A stretch of DNA of 64,000 nucleotides, taken from Lentimonas sp. CC4. GTDB taxonomy: Bacteria > Verrucomicrobiota > Verrucomicrobiia > Opitutales > Coraliomargaritaceae. A program made the position numbers and the translations under genes. Location of the stretch: the NCBI RefSeq assembly GCF_902728235.1, contig NZ_CACVBO010000001.1, positions 558,001 through 622,000 on the forward strand, given 5' to 3'. Shown in pieces: positions 11,515 to 20,936 of the stretch. Positions within the stretch are counted from its first letter, which is position 1. The number at the start of each line of letters is the position of its first letter. The notes under the pieces were generated by a model. That model did not search any database and was not told where the DNA came from. It worked only from the letters and a program-made list of their open reading frames with translations.

Positions 11515-12690
11515 TTATTTACGAACCTTATCGACGTAGCGCTCGATACGGTCGGTCGCCTCAATTAGTCGCTCATAGCTAGTAGAGAAACTCGCACGGG
11601 CAAAACCTGCGCCGCTCGGCCCGAAAGCGGTGCCTGGAACGATCGCAACTTCCTCCTCTTTGAGTAAGCCTTGGCAGAAGTCCATCGAGCTCATCCCCGT
11701 CGATTGAATCGACGGAAATGCGTAGAAAGACCCCTTCGGCGAGTGACAATCAAGCCCAGCTTCGTTGAAGCGGCGCACGACTAAGTCACGACGACGATGA
11801 TATTGTTCCTTCATCTTCGCAACTGCAGGGCCACCGTTTTTCAACGCTTCGATCGCTGCTTCTTGCGAGAGAATCGGCGCACAGAGCATGCTGTATTGGT
11901 GCACCTTCATCATCGCTTCGATGAGTGGCGCAGGGCCGCAAGCGTAACCGATACGGAAACCAGTCATGGCAAATGCCTTCGAGAAACCATGCAGGAAGAT
12001 CGTGCGCTCCTTCATACCAGGCAGTGTCGCGATACTCGTGTGCTCGCCTTCGAAAGTGAGCTCGGAGTAAATTTCGTCACTGATCACCAAGAGATCTTTC
12101 TCAATCGCAAACTTCGCGATGCGCTCCAACTTGGCACGCTCAGTCACGCCCCCCGTCGGATTCGTCGGAAAGTTCAGCATCAGCACCTTGCAACCTGGCT
12201 CCCAAGCAGCCTCAACCGCAGCGGGATCAATACCAAACTGATCCTTCGCTGAAGTGCCGATGGCAATGGGTTGCGCATGCGCGAGCACGATACTCGGGCT
12301 GTAAGAAACGTAGCACGGTTCGTGGTAGAGCACCTTGTCTCCAGGGTTGAGCACCGCGCGCAGCGCGATGTCCAGCGCCTCGGACACACCGACAGCGACG
12401 AGCACCTCGTTGTCTGGATTGTAGCTCAAATCGAAATTGGCTTCGACGTAAGTATTGATCTCACGGCGCAGGCGGATGAGGCCCATGTTATCCGTATAAC
12501 TGGTCTTACCCTTTTCGAGTGCAAAGATCGCGGCTTCGCGAATATGCCAAGGCGTGACAAAGTCAGGTTCACCGATACCCAGTGAAATCGCCTGCGGCAT
12601 GGCCGCAACAATCGCAAAGAAATCACGAATACCAGAACGAGGCAGACCCACCACGTGGTCTGCTATAAAGCGTTGGCTGCTGTCGCCCAT
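11515..12690 (-). CDS. class I/II pyridoxal-phosphate aminotransferase
   Basis: This 391-aa fold-type I PLP enzyme contains the aspartate-type motif NFPTNPTGG, the cofactor-contacting SDEIYSELTF, and the Schiff-base lysine in HGFSKAFAMTGFRIGYACG. It resembles the AspC/AlaT/PatA group that exchanges amino groups between amino acids and 2-oxo acids. The substrate is not fixed by these motifs. Its ATG overlaps the stop codon of the upstream Lrp-type regulator (TAATG), so the two are translationally coupled, and amino-acid-responsive control by that regulator is likely (inference). Confidence 0.92.
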   Translation of the reverse strand: MGDSSQRFIADHVVGLPRSGIRDFFAIVAAMPQAISLGIGEPDFVTPWHIREAAIFALEKGKTSYTDNMGLIRLRREINTYVEANFDLSYNPDNEVLVAVGVSEALDIALRAVLNPGDKVLYHEPCYVSYSPSIVLAHAQPIAIGTSAKDQFGIDPAAVEAAWEPGCKVLMLNFPTNPTGGVTERAKLERIAKFAIEKDLLVISDEIYSELTFEGEHTSIATLPGMKERTIFLHGFSKAFAMTGFRIGYACGPAPLIEAMMKVHQYSMLCAPILSQEAAIEALKNGGPAVAKMKEQYHRRRDLVVRRFNEAGLDCHSPKGSFYAFPSIQSTGMSSMDFCQGLLKEEEVAIVPGTAFGPSGAGFARASFSTSYERLIEATDRIERYVDKVRK

Positions 12691-13172
12691 TATGCACTTA
12701 CAGCGGGTTTATCGCTGCCCTCGGTCGGAGATAAAAATAGGTGCCCCTGCTCTTTATAGGCACGCAGCATGAAGTGCGTCGCTGTAGATAGCACACCTTC
12801 GACACTCGCTAGGCGCTCAGAGACGAAAGATGCCACTGCACGCAAATCGCGCCCCGCAGCAATCACCAACAAATCATAAGAGCCAGACATCAAGTAGCAG
12901 GACTCGACCGCGTCGAAACGGCTGATACGAGCCGCCAAACGATCAAAACCGCCATCGCGCTCAGGGGTAATCCTCACTTCGATGACCGCTCGCACGAAAT
13001 TCTCTTGGGCACGCTCAGGGTTGAGCACGGGGCGCCAACCAAGGAGCACCTCATCGGCTTCGAGGCGCTTTAATTCTGCGGCGACGTCGGCCTCGGACAG
13101 ACCAAGCACCTGCGCCATTTGGGCAGTGTTAAGGCGTTCACCTTCAAGAAGTAGTTGCAAGACAGAACTCAT
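12690..13172 (-). CDS. Lrp/AsnC family transcriptional regulator
   Basis: The protein is about 160 aa when started at the ATG at 13172 (MSSVLQLLLEGERLN); the open frame extends to 13217, but that start adds an atypical hydrophobic leader. An N-terminal winged helix (NTAQMAQVLGLSEADVAAELKR) is followed by an RAM ligand-binding domain containing SCYLMSGSYDLLVIAAG. Such proteins sense amino acids and form octamers. It is coupled to the downstream aminotransferase by a TAATG overlap and probably controls it. Confidence 0.88.
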   Translation of the reverse strand: MSSVLQLLLEGERLNTAQMAQVLGLSEADVAAELKRLEADEVLLGWRPVLNPERAQENFVRAVIEVRITPERDGGFDRLAARISRFDAVESCYLMSGSYDLLVIAAGRDLRAVASFVSERLASVEGVLSTATHFMLRAYKEQGHLFLSPTEGSDKPAVSA

Positions 13173-13238
13173 AAGCGCGGCAGTAAAAGTGGTAACGTGC
13201 CAAAAGGCAAAAAACAAAAATGACTATTTTACAGCCGC

Positions 13239-16007
13239 TTAGCATGCATCCGAGGACATCGAGCGCTTCTTCAACTCGATCTCGACCTCACCAAGCAACA
13301 CGCGTAATTCATGGACAAACCGGCCAGACACTTCACGTGCCGCTGATACATTCTCACGCTTCGCGACTGCCTCCAACTCAACGGCTAGAGACACGATATT
13401 GCTTGCACCGAACACCCCGGAAACCCCCTTTAAACTATGCGCCATGAAGGCGATTTGCTTCCAGTTCTTCTCACGAAGCGCACAGTCTAACTTATGCAAA
13501 TCTTTCGGCAAAGTATCCGACAAAATCCCTGCAACGCTCAGCACATCTTCACGATCTTCCTCGTGCATCTCATCCAAGCGCTGCGAAAAACTCAAATCCA
13601 AGTCAGGCCCTGCCGCATCAGCCACCTCACGCTTATGCGCCTTAGCGATTTCCAGCACCTCTTTTAATCGCTCCACCCGGAAGGGCTTCGAAATATACTC
13701 ATCCATACCATTCTCGAGGAACTTCTCTTCATCGCCCTTCATGGCATGCGCGGTCATCGCGACGATAAATACCGACGGACGCCCCTGATCGGCTTCGAAC
13801 CGGCGAATCTCACGCGTCGCCTCACTGCCATCCATCACTGGCATTTGCACATCCATGAGCACACAGTCAAATTGCTTGGAAAGGACGAGGTCGACCGCTT
13901 GTTTGCCATCGGCAACGACGACGACTTGGTGCCCCAACTTCTCTAAACGACGACATGCAATCTGTTGATTCACCTGATTATCTTCGGCTAATAAAATATG
14001 AAGACGCTCCTCAACGGAGCCAATCAATTCTGGCAACTCGTCTGCACTTTCAAGCAACTGCTCACAGTTCGTATTCGCTTCAGGTGTTCGAGCACCTCGC
14101 ACATTGAACGTCTCTAAAATAACTTCGATCAGTGTGCCGCGCTTCACCGGTTTCGACAGCGCACGCGCGATGCCTAATTCCTCCGCACGCTCCATCTCAG
14201 TGCGATTCAACGACGAAGACAGCAATAACATCTTCGTCCCCTTTAATTCGAGACGGCTCAACACCAGACTCGCCAAATCCAAACCAGTCAGACCTGGCAT
14301 TTGCTGATCGAGCAACACGAGTTGATACGGATCATCCGCACGGCATGCGTTTTCTAGCATCGCAAGCGCTTCGAATCCCTCTCGGGCAATCGTGCTACGA
14401 TAGCCCCAGCCTTTGCACATTTGTTGATAGATATCGCGATTAGTCGGGTTATCATCAACGATCAAGACACGTAACCCCGCCAACTCTGGGTTATACAGAA
14501 TCGACTCTGCGCCAGAATGCGCGCTTTCTTGAAACGGGATTTCCAGCGTAAAAGTAGCCCCTACGCCGAGCTCACTTTCCACCCGAATCGAGCCTCCCAT
14601 CAGATCTACAAGCTCCTTACAAATGGTAAGTCCCAGCCCCGTGCCGCCATATCGACGAGTCGTCGACATATCGGCTTGCGTAAAACTAAGGAAAATCGCG
14701 TCGAGCCGAGAGGGCGGTATCCCCACACCCGTATCAGAGACAGAGAAACGCACCCGAGCGCTACCTTCAACGCGGTTCAGCATCTCTGCTCTTAACGCGA
14801 CCTCACCTGATTCTGTGAACTTCACCGCGTTACCTATCAAATTATATATAACCTGCTTCAGACGCATCGGGTCGCCCATCAAATAGTTTGGCAACTCGTC
14901 ATCATACGTCACGATCAACTCAACCTGCTTTTGTCGCGCGACCCCGGTAAACTCTTGCGCCACGTCTTCCAATAGCGTTGCCAGATTAAACGAAAGCGTT
15001 TCCAAGTTTAACTGCCCGGCCTCAATCTTAGAGAAGTCTAGCACATCATTCACCAAGCTGAGCAAAGTATTACCACACTGCACCACCGTATCAGCATAGC
15101 CACGCTGCTCGGCATCGAGCGGCGTCTCTAGACAAAGCTCCGACGCACCGATGATTCCGTTAATTGGTGTGCGAATTTCGTGACTCATTGCCGCGAGGAA
15201 CTCTCCCTTCGCACGACTCGCATCTCTGGCCTCCTGAATTGCGGCCAACAAATCCGACTCCGTCCGCTTCAAATCGCTGATATCGCGCGCCACACTCACC
15301 GAGCCCACGATCTCACCCGAGCCGCTGCGCACTGGAACGGTCGTCATCTGCAGCCAATGCATCGTGCCATTATTAAAAGTAAATCGAGATACTTTATTCA
15401 CCAACGGCCGCCCCGACTCATAGACCTGACGATCCATATCAGCCACCCAATCCGCACTATCCTTCGAGACAAAAGCCGCAATCGTCAGTCCCGCAGGCGA
15501 TGCCACCTCATCCGTAGCCACCGCAGCGCTAAACGCCTGATTGGTAATGATAAAGTGCCCCTGCGTATCGCGGAAGAAGACATACTCCAGAGTATTATCG
15601 AGCAGCACCTGTAGAATCTGCAACTCACTGCGACTACTGAAGCGCAGTGCCCCATCCACCGACGGATGCTCCAGCGTATAGAGCCACACTCGATTCGCAT
15701 CGTCAGGATCTTGCTGTAACAACAACTCAACCGACCCGATCCCGTGCTTGTTCTGATACGGCACGACACGCCCCGACCAGGAGTGCCCAGCAGACAGCTC
15801 TTTCACCACATCAGCAAATCCCTGCCCTCGAGGAAACACGAATTTATCATCCACTACGGCTCCATCACAATGAGTGCCGACATAGTAGCGCTGCATGTGC
15901 TCGTTGGCATACAGCAACACACCCTCATCCTTTGAAAAGAGGGACACGCCCCAAGGAAAAGCCTGAGGGAGAGGCATACTGCCTATGTCTGAATGCGCAA
16001 TTGACAC
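13239..16007 (-). CDS. hybrid sensor histidine kinase with two receivers and Hpt
   Basis: This 922-aa protein contains, in order: a PAS-like region (about 15-125), a second PAS domain (about 130-255), HisKA with the phosphoacceptor in AMSHEIRTPINGIIG (about 275), HATPase_c (NLIGNAVKFTESGE, SDTGVGIPPSRL, GGTGLGLTICKEL), receiver 1 (LIVDDNPTNRD, LLDQQMPG), receiver 2 (LLAEDNQVNQQ, LMDVQMPVMDG) and a C-terminal Hpt domain (MAHSLKGVSGVFGA). No membrane segment is evident, so it is probably cytoplasmic. This is a complete internal phosphorelay like BarA/TorS-class kinases. No separate output regulator lies next to it. Confidence 0.93.
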   Translation of the reverse strand: MSIAHSDIGSMPLPQAFPWGVSLFSKDEGVLLYANEHMQRYYVGTHCDGAVVDDKFVFPRGQGFADVVKELSAGHSWSGRVVPYQNKHGIGSVELLLQQDPDDANRVWLYTLEHPSVDGALRFSSRSELQILQVLLDNTLEYVFFRDTQGHFIITNQAFSAAVATDEVASPAGLTIAAFVSKDSADWVADMDRQVYESGRPLVNKVSRFTFNNGTMHWLQMTTVPVRSGSGEIVGSVSVARDISDLKRTESDLLAAIQEARDASRAKGEFLAAMSHEIRTPINGIIGASELCLETPLDAEQRGYADTVVQCGNTLLSLVNDVLDFSKIEAGQLNLETLSFNLATLLEDVAQEFTGVARQKQVELIVTYDDELPNYLMGDPMRLKQVIYNLIGNAVKFTESGEVALRAEMLNRVEGSARVRFSVSDTGVGIPPSRLDAIFLSFTQADMSTTRRYGGTGLGLTICKELVDLMGGSIRVESELGVGATFTLEIPFQESAHSGAESILYNPELAGLRVLIVDDNPTNRDIYQQMCKGWGYRSTIAREGFEALAMLENACRADDPYQLVLLDQQMPGLTGLDLASLVLSRLELKGTKMLLLSSSLNRTEMERAEELGIARALSKPVKRGTLIEVILETFNVRGARTPEANTNCEQLLESADELPELIGSVEERLHILLAEDNQVNQQIACRRLEKLGHQVVVVADGKQAVDLVLSKQFDCVLMDVQMPVMDGSEATREIRRFEADQGRPSVFIVAMTAHAMKGDEEKFLENGMDEYISKPFRVERLKEVLEIAKAHKREVADAAGPDLDLSFSQRLDEMHEEDREDVLSVAGILSDTLPKDLHKLDCALREKNWKQIAFMAHSLKGVSGVFGASNIVSLAVELEAVAKRENVSAAREVSGRFVHELRVLLGEVEIELKKRSMSSDAC

Positions 16008-16139
16008 TAGAAACGAAAGTAAAAACCCGTATCAAATGCCACCCTCCTCAGAAATTACAATAAAACAACGCCCCCATCTCTAAAAAGAAAGTAATATCAG
16101 CCCGTTTTAAGGTCTCTTTACAACCTCAGCGCAAAGACT

Positions 16140-17048
16140 TTACGAAACTAAGAACGCCTCGATCTGCCCCAGAACTGCCGCACCTCCATCTTCGAGTATA
16201 TAGTGCCCATGCCCTTCATGCAGCTTCACATCAGCATTCGGGAAGATCTCACACCATCGCTTAAAGAAGTGCATATTGAAGCAAAAGTCCTTACCGCCCC
16301 ATACGATCTGCACCGGTTTATCAGCCAGCTTTACAAGTCCAGCCTCCACCTCAGCCAAGGTTTTGTAGCTCGGATGCCCCTCATGCAGCGGTATGTCTTT
16401 CACGAAATTCCACACCGCCACGCGATCCGCCCAGCTGCGATACGGCCACAGCATGCCCGCCTTCACTGCAGGTGAGAGCGGAGTCTTAACCGACATCACG
16501 GCCGCCGGCCCGGCAAATCCATTGAGCCCGCGAATCACGGCCTCACCAATCAGCGGCACCTTGATCGACGCAATCCGCAGCGGAATACGCTTCGAACGGA
16601 ACGCCCCGGTATTGAGTAGCACCAACTTTTCCAGTGCTTCAGGGCGACGCCCCGCCAGACCACAGCCAATCGCACCACCCCAATCGTGCACGATCAGGCT
16701 GAACTGCTCAATCGCGAGATGATCGATCAATCGCTCCACATCCTCAATGCGGCGCTTCAGCGTGTAAGGATAATCGCTCGGCTTATCCGAAAGCCCGCAC
16801 CCCACATGGTCAGGCACGATGCAACGATAACCCGCCACAACCAATTGATTGATGACATTTCGATAATAAAACGACCACGTCGGATTACCATGCAGCATGA
16901 GCACCACAGGCCCCGTGCCCTCATCGAGATAGTGCATCTGCACCGGCCCATCGGACTTCGGCGTCGCTGGTTGATCAAACAAATTTCCGGCAAACGGATA
17001 CTCGACCCGCACCTCAGGCGGTAATTGTGAGGCTCTTGAATTAATCAT
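16140..17048 (-). CDS. oleB: alpha/beta hydrolase OleB, beta-lactone decarboxylase
   Basis: This 302-aa alpha/beta hydrolase is of the haloalkane-dehalogenase type: oxyanion motif HGNPTWSFYYRN, then VPDHVGCGLSDKP, nucleophile Asp in IVHDWGGAIG, and the catalytic His in HEGHGHYILED. The HGNPTWSFYYR and DHVGCGLSDKP stretches are characteristic of OleB, which converts beta-lactones to cis-olefins in head-to-head hydrocarbon synthesis. The start overlaps the end of oleA by 8 bp, which supports the assignment. The usual oleC and oleD genes are not next to it in this window. Confidence 0.82.
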   Translation of the reverse strand: MINSRASQLPPEVRVEYPFAGNLFDQPATPKSDGPVQMHYLDEGTGPVVLMLHGNPTWSFYYRNVINQLVVAGYRCIVPDHVGCGLSDKPSDYPYTLKRRIEDVERLIDHLAIEQFSLIVHDWGGAIGCGLAGRRPEALEKLVLLNTGAFRSKRIPLRIASIKVPLIGEAVIRGLNGFAGPAAVMSVKTPLSPAVKAGMLWPYRSWADRVAVWNFVKDIPLHEGHPSYKTLAEVEAGLVKLADKPVQIVWGGKDFCFNMHFFKRWCEIFPNADVKLHEGHGHYILEDGGAAVLGQIEAFLVS

Positions 17049-18084
17049 GCTTCGGCCACTCCACAGCCATCATCAAACTACTTAAACCACTGCCAATACC
17101 CAGCAGCGCCGTCTTTTGCCCAGCGACAAATACACCGTCCTCAATCGCACGTGCCAAAGTAATCGGGCACGAAACCGAGCCGACATTGCCGAGCGTTTCA
17201 AAAGTGGTATAATCTTTCGCCAGATCCAGCCCCAGCGCCTTAAACAACTCACGCGAATGCGCCTTGCCCACTTGGTGCGTGATCACGCAATCCGGCGTCT
17301 CCGCCGTCCAGCCCGTCGCTTCGACGAACCGCGCCCATGCACGCGTCGCCACACCGATGCCTGCCACCAGCAACTCCTCCGAGTCGGTCAACATCTCCAA
17401 GGCATCGCCCGCACTGTCGCCTTGGCACATTTCATTGGCGGAACTATCCGTCTCGACCACCGCCGCAGTCACTAACGGACACGATGCCGGAGCCAGCTCT
17501 TTACGGCAGAGCATCGCACCCACCGCGCCCGCACCAATCGTGAGGTTCGCAAAATACGGCTTTATCGTCTTCCGTGTCAGCTCAGGATTGAGCAACTGCT
17601 GTAGTGTATTCTCCACCAGTGGACGACCATTCTCACCCGACACCACCAGCGCACGCTCGATCTGCCCCGACTCAATCAAGCCCGCCGCCACGACCATGGC
17701 ATTGAGAAACCCAAGGCACGCATTTGACACATCAAAAATCTGCGTCTTGCCCGGCAAATTCAATAAACCATGCACATAGGCCGCCGTCGCCGGCTCCAGA
17801 CGATCACGGCACACCGACGAGTGAATCAACAAATCAATTTCTGAGCGATCAAAGGACGACTGAGCCAATACCGCCTCGCCCGCCTTTGCCGACGCCTCCG
17901 ACGCGCGACTGCCCGCTGGCCAAAAACGACGCTCTTTAATGCCCGTCATCAGCTCCAAGCGCCCCTCCGGCAAACGCAAGCGCTCGTAGACCGGCGCCAG
18001 CTTCGCCTCCACGTCCGCCGAGGTCCACACCTCATCCGGCAGCGCATAGGCTAGCGATTCGATAGCTACATTCTTAAAATTCAT
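17041..18084 (-). CDS. oleA: thiolase-fold OleA (3-oxoacyl-ACP synthase III-like)
   Basis: The protein is 347 aa from the ATG at 18084 (MNFKNVAIESLAYALP); the frame is open to 18120. It has the FabH/OleA triad: Cys in FDVSNACLGFLNAM, His in CVITHQVGKAH and Asn in FETLGNVGSVSCP. Overlap with an OleB gene identifies it as OleA rather than FabH. OleA joins two fatty acyl-CoA molecules without decarboxylation to a 2-alkyl-3-oxoacid. A plain FabH-like enzyme is the alternative. The precursor could be supplied by the acyl ligase at 4711, which is inference. Confidence 0.78.
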   Translation of the reverse strand: MNFKNVAIESLAYALPDEVWTSADVEAKLAPVYERLRLPEGRLELMTGIKERRFWPAGSRASEASAKAGEAVLAQSSFDRSEIDLLIHSSVCRDRLEPATAAYVHGLLNLPGKTQIFDVSNACLGFLNAMVVAAGLIESGQIERALVVSGENGRPLVENTLQQLLNPELTRKTIKPYFANLTIGAGAVGAMLCRKELAPASCPLVTAAVVETDSSANEMCQGDSAGDALEMLTDSEELLVAGIGVATRAWARFVEATGWTAETPDCVITHQVGKAHSRELFKALGLDLAKDYTTFETLGNVGSVSCPITLARAIEDGVFVAGQKTALLGIGSGLSSLMMAVEWPKHD

Positions 18085-18247
18085 GTCCCTATGGGATACG
18101 GGAAGCAGGACACGGGACACGAGTCTATTTTCTCCTAGATCCAGATTTCAGCGGTAGAATCTGAGAATTCAAGATGTAGCAGCCCTCGATCCGTTACAGT
18201 TTGGCCATACCTCAAGCGTGAGCATAGAGGAGCGTCAGCGGAATCGA

Positions 18248-18664
18248 TTACGCACGATCGACCGGATCGGGGGAGCCTTTCAGACTAGGTGATATGATGG
18301 TTCTGCCACAATCTGGGCATCGGTCAGAAATCATGACTAACCTAATCGTGTGTAAGTGCATCCGAGTCTCGCAAAAAGGGCAAACAGGCAGGTTTCCTAT
18401 CATTTCATTTCGCATTTTCTTCAATTTAGGAACCGCCCAGAAACCTACAAATACTAGGTATAGAATACATAAGTATACAGTCGGATTTTCTAGGTCTGAA
18501 GTGCTTCGGTAGCTAACTTCACTCCATGCGGCCAGTGTAATAACTGGGAAGATCAAAGCCATTCCTTTTACCACGTATGGGAGGAGCCGCTTGAGTGACA
18601 TCTTAGGATTTCTAATTCCATCGAGCCTTTGACTGTAGGCTCTGAATTCTTCTGGTGTGAACAT
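18248..18664 (-). CDS. membrane protein with C-terminal zinc ribbon
   Basis: Starting at the ATG at 18664, which has a GGGAAAAGAA ribosome-binding stretch upstream, the protein is 138 aa; the frame is open to 18772. Two hydrophobic segments (VVKGMALIFPVITLAAW and TVYLCILYLVFVGFWAV) are followed by a four-Cys zinc ribbon (CPFCETRMH ... CPDCGRTI). It belongs to a run of small AT-richer genes unlike their neighbours. Function unknown. Confidence 0.65.
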   Translation of the reverse strand: MFTPEEFRAYSQRLDGIRNPKMSLKRLLPYVVKGMALIFPVITLAAWSEVSYRSTSDLENPTVYLCILYLVFVGFWAVPKLKKMRNEMIGNLPVCPFCETRMHLHTIRLVMISDRCPDCGRTIISPSLKGSPDPVDRA

Positions 18665-18814
18665 ATTGATTTCTTTTCCCAAACCCCGAGCCTCTAGTAG
18701 TTGGTTGCGCAGGTGCTTCGCGCCCGAGTGAACTGCTTCTTGAGCTTGCTCAGCGCGGCCAACCGATAGCACGTAGAGGATATACGATAGATGAGCGCCA
18801 GCGGAATCGATGGT

Positions 18815-19366
18815 CTACTCCGTCGAGTTGGACAGAGGTTTGATTCGAAGAGCATAGGCGGGCTTCCAGCTTCCATCTGCACCTTTAAGGCTGAACACCC
18901 AAACTGTCTTTAAGCCCGAAGATTCAACTTCCTGAGGAAACTCAAATCTGTTGTAACCATCCATCCCTGATTTGTTCACACCCGTGACGCTGGTTTGAAT
19001 GCCTTTGTTTTCGCTTTGATACCGCTGGCTGAACCAATCAAAGTGGATATCAGCCTTGTAGAGTGAGCCATCAAATTTCGGGTCAGTCAAAACCACGCTA
19101 CTGAAATACTGCCTTTCCTTTCTTCCATCGATTCGTGAACTGAACACGACGCGTTCGGATGGCAGCGAAACGACTTCTGCAGTCCCCGAAAACTCAAAGT
19201 CGCAGTTAACTTTGAAGTCATGCCTCGATATTCCGAGTTGCTTTTCAATTAAGTGCAGACGCTTAGCTTCTAACGTCAGCACATCGTTACTAACATATTC
19301 AACGATGATGGATTGCGAAAAAGCCACCAGTGGGAGTGCTAGGAATAGTAGGATAATTTTCTTCAT
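18815..19366 (-). CDS. secreted protein of unknown function
   Basis: The protein is 183 aa from the ATG at 19366, which starts a clear signal peptide (MKKIILLFLALPLVAFSQS). The mature part is beta-rich with charged turns and no Cys cluster. It is in the same orientation as the neighbouring small genes and about 95 bp from the next one. Function unknown. Confidence 0.65.
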   Translation of the reverse strand: MKKIILLFLALPLVAFSQSIIVEYVSNDVLTLEAKRLHLIEKQLGISRHDFKVNCDFEFSGTAEVVSLPSERVVFSSRIDGRKERQYFSSVVLTDPKFDGSLYKADIHFDWFSQRYQSENKGIQTSVTGVNKSGMDGYNRFEFPQEVESSGLKTVWVFSLKGADGSWKPAYALRIKPLSNSTE

Positions 19367-19485
19367 TATTATTATTTTTGCGCCCAACAATGAGGACAGG
19401 CAACCGACAGTGGGGCTCGCAGTCCTATCGTTTTTTAGAACCTCACAGACGGATTATCGGGTTGTCCTAGTCCGAGTGGCTCGAC

Positions 19486-19847
19486 TCAATTCACGGTTGT
19501 TTTTTTGATATACACGACCCTTCCATTGATCGTGAAAAATGGTTCTAGATTAGATTTATCAGGTAGGTTGAGCACAATTATTCGAAGTTCTCTTTCTCCG
19601 ATTTTTTGTGTTTTTGAAAGCGTGAGATTTCCTCTGTTAACTTTAATTTTAGGATCGCTTCGATATCGCCACCTTGTGGTGAAATAATGATATGAATCAT
19701 CAGATCCTTCATAAAAATGCCCGACAAACGTCGGAGATGAGTTGATAGAAAAAGTGCTGTTAAGATCTGCCTTGGAGATTTCTGTTCGCCCTGTTGAAAA
19801 TCCTACAAGGAGTAAAGATAGACCTGCGACTAGCATGCTGTATTTCA

Positions 19848-19848
<1 letters not shown>
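19486..19848 (-). CDS. small secreted protein
   Basis: This 120-aa protein has a signal peptide (MKYSMLVAGLSLLLVGFSTG) and a short beta-rich mature part. Its ATG touches the stop codon of the upstream lipoprotein gene, so the two form a coupled pair. The region is visibly AT-richer than the surrounding chromosome. Function unknown. Confidence 0.6.
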
Positions 19849-20333
<485 letters not shown>

Positions 20334-20351
20334 TTCCGACGAACAAGTCAT

Positions 20352-20936
20352 TATTGCATGTTACGCTATCATCCTAACCCAAATCAGGTCAAACGATATT
20401 CTGAATGAGATAATTCAACTGCTCCAATGCACTATCATTCCAGTTAGGGTGATAGTGCATTTTACGATATGATTCTAGTGAGCACTTAAATTCGGATGCT
20501 GCAAACGAAGCTGAATCAGTTGAAAGCATGAAAGTTCACTGGCGCCTCGCAGTCGCCTCATTGTTCTACGCGTCTTTTATCTGCTGTTTCAATTGCTTGG
20601 CCGCCATCTGCGGTTTAATACCAACATGCGACTAAAACTGGTAAAAAGGTTTAACCGCAGAGATCGCTGAGTGCGCCGAGGAGAAGGGGAGGGCTGCGTG
20701 AAATGCTCTGCGTCAGCTCTCAGCGTGCTCTGCGATCTCTAGCGTAGCGGGCGGTTAACAAATACAGCTGAAAAGTATTCACAGTGGTCTTCCCTTCGAT
20801 GGCTACATACTACCAGAAAATATCAAAGGATAGTATAATATATTACTAGTTGAAGTCACAGAGTCGATTAGGCTCGGCGGCATCGCGCAAGCGACGGCCC
20901 GACTCAGATCAAACATTGATCGATTGGGCCTGTGAC
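20352..20936. other. gene-free region with repeat copy
   Basis: No gene is supported in this 585-bp interval. It contains the 192-nt repeat at 20630-20821, which recurs inverted at 28921-29112, and short degenerate palindromes in its left part (GCACTATCATTCCAGTTAGG region). Confidence 0.6.
20630..20821 (+). repeat. 192-nt dispersed repeat, copy 1
   Basis: The segment from GACTAAAACTGG to ACTACCAGAAAAT matches the reverse complement of 28921-29112 over its whole length, roughly 85 percent by eye with near-identity in the right 80 nt. It has an internal dyad (CGCAGAGATCGC ... GCGATCTCTAGCG). Confidence 0.88.

Noticed and set aside
19370-19490. Integron attC-like core (GTTGGGC on the minus strand) before a small cassette-like gene
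   Set aside because: No matching RYYYAAC partner site, no integrase, and the neighbouring genes overlap instead of being separated by attC sites.
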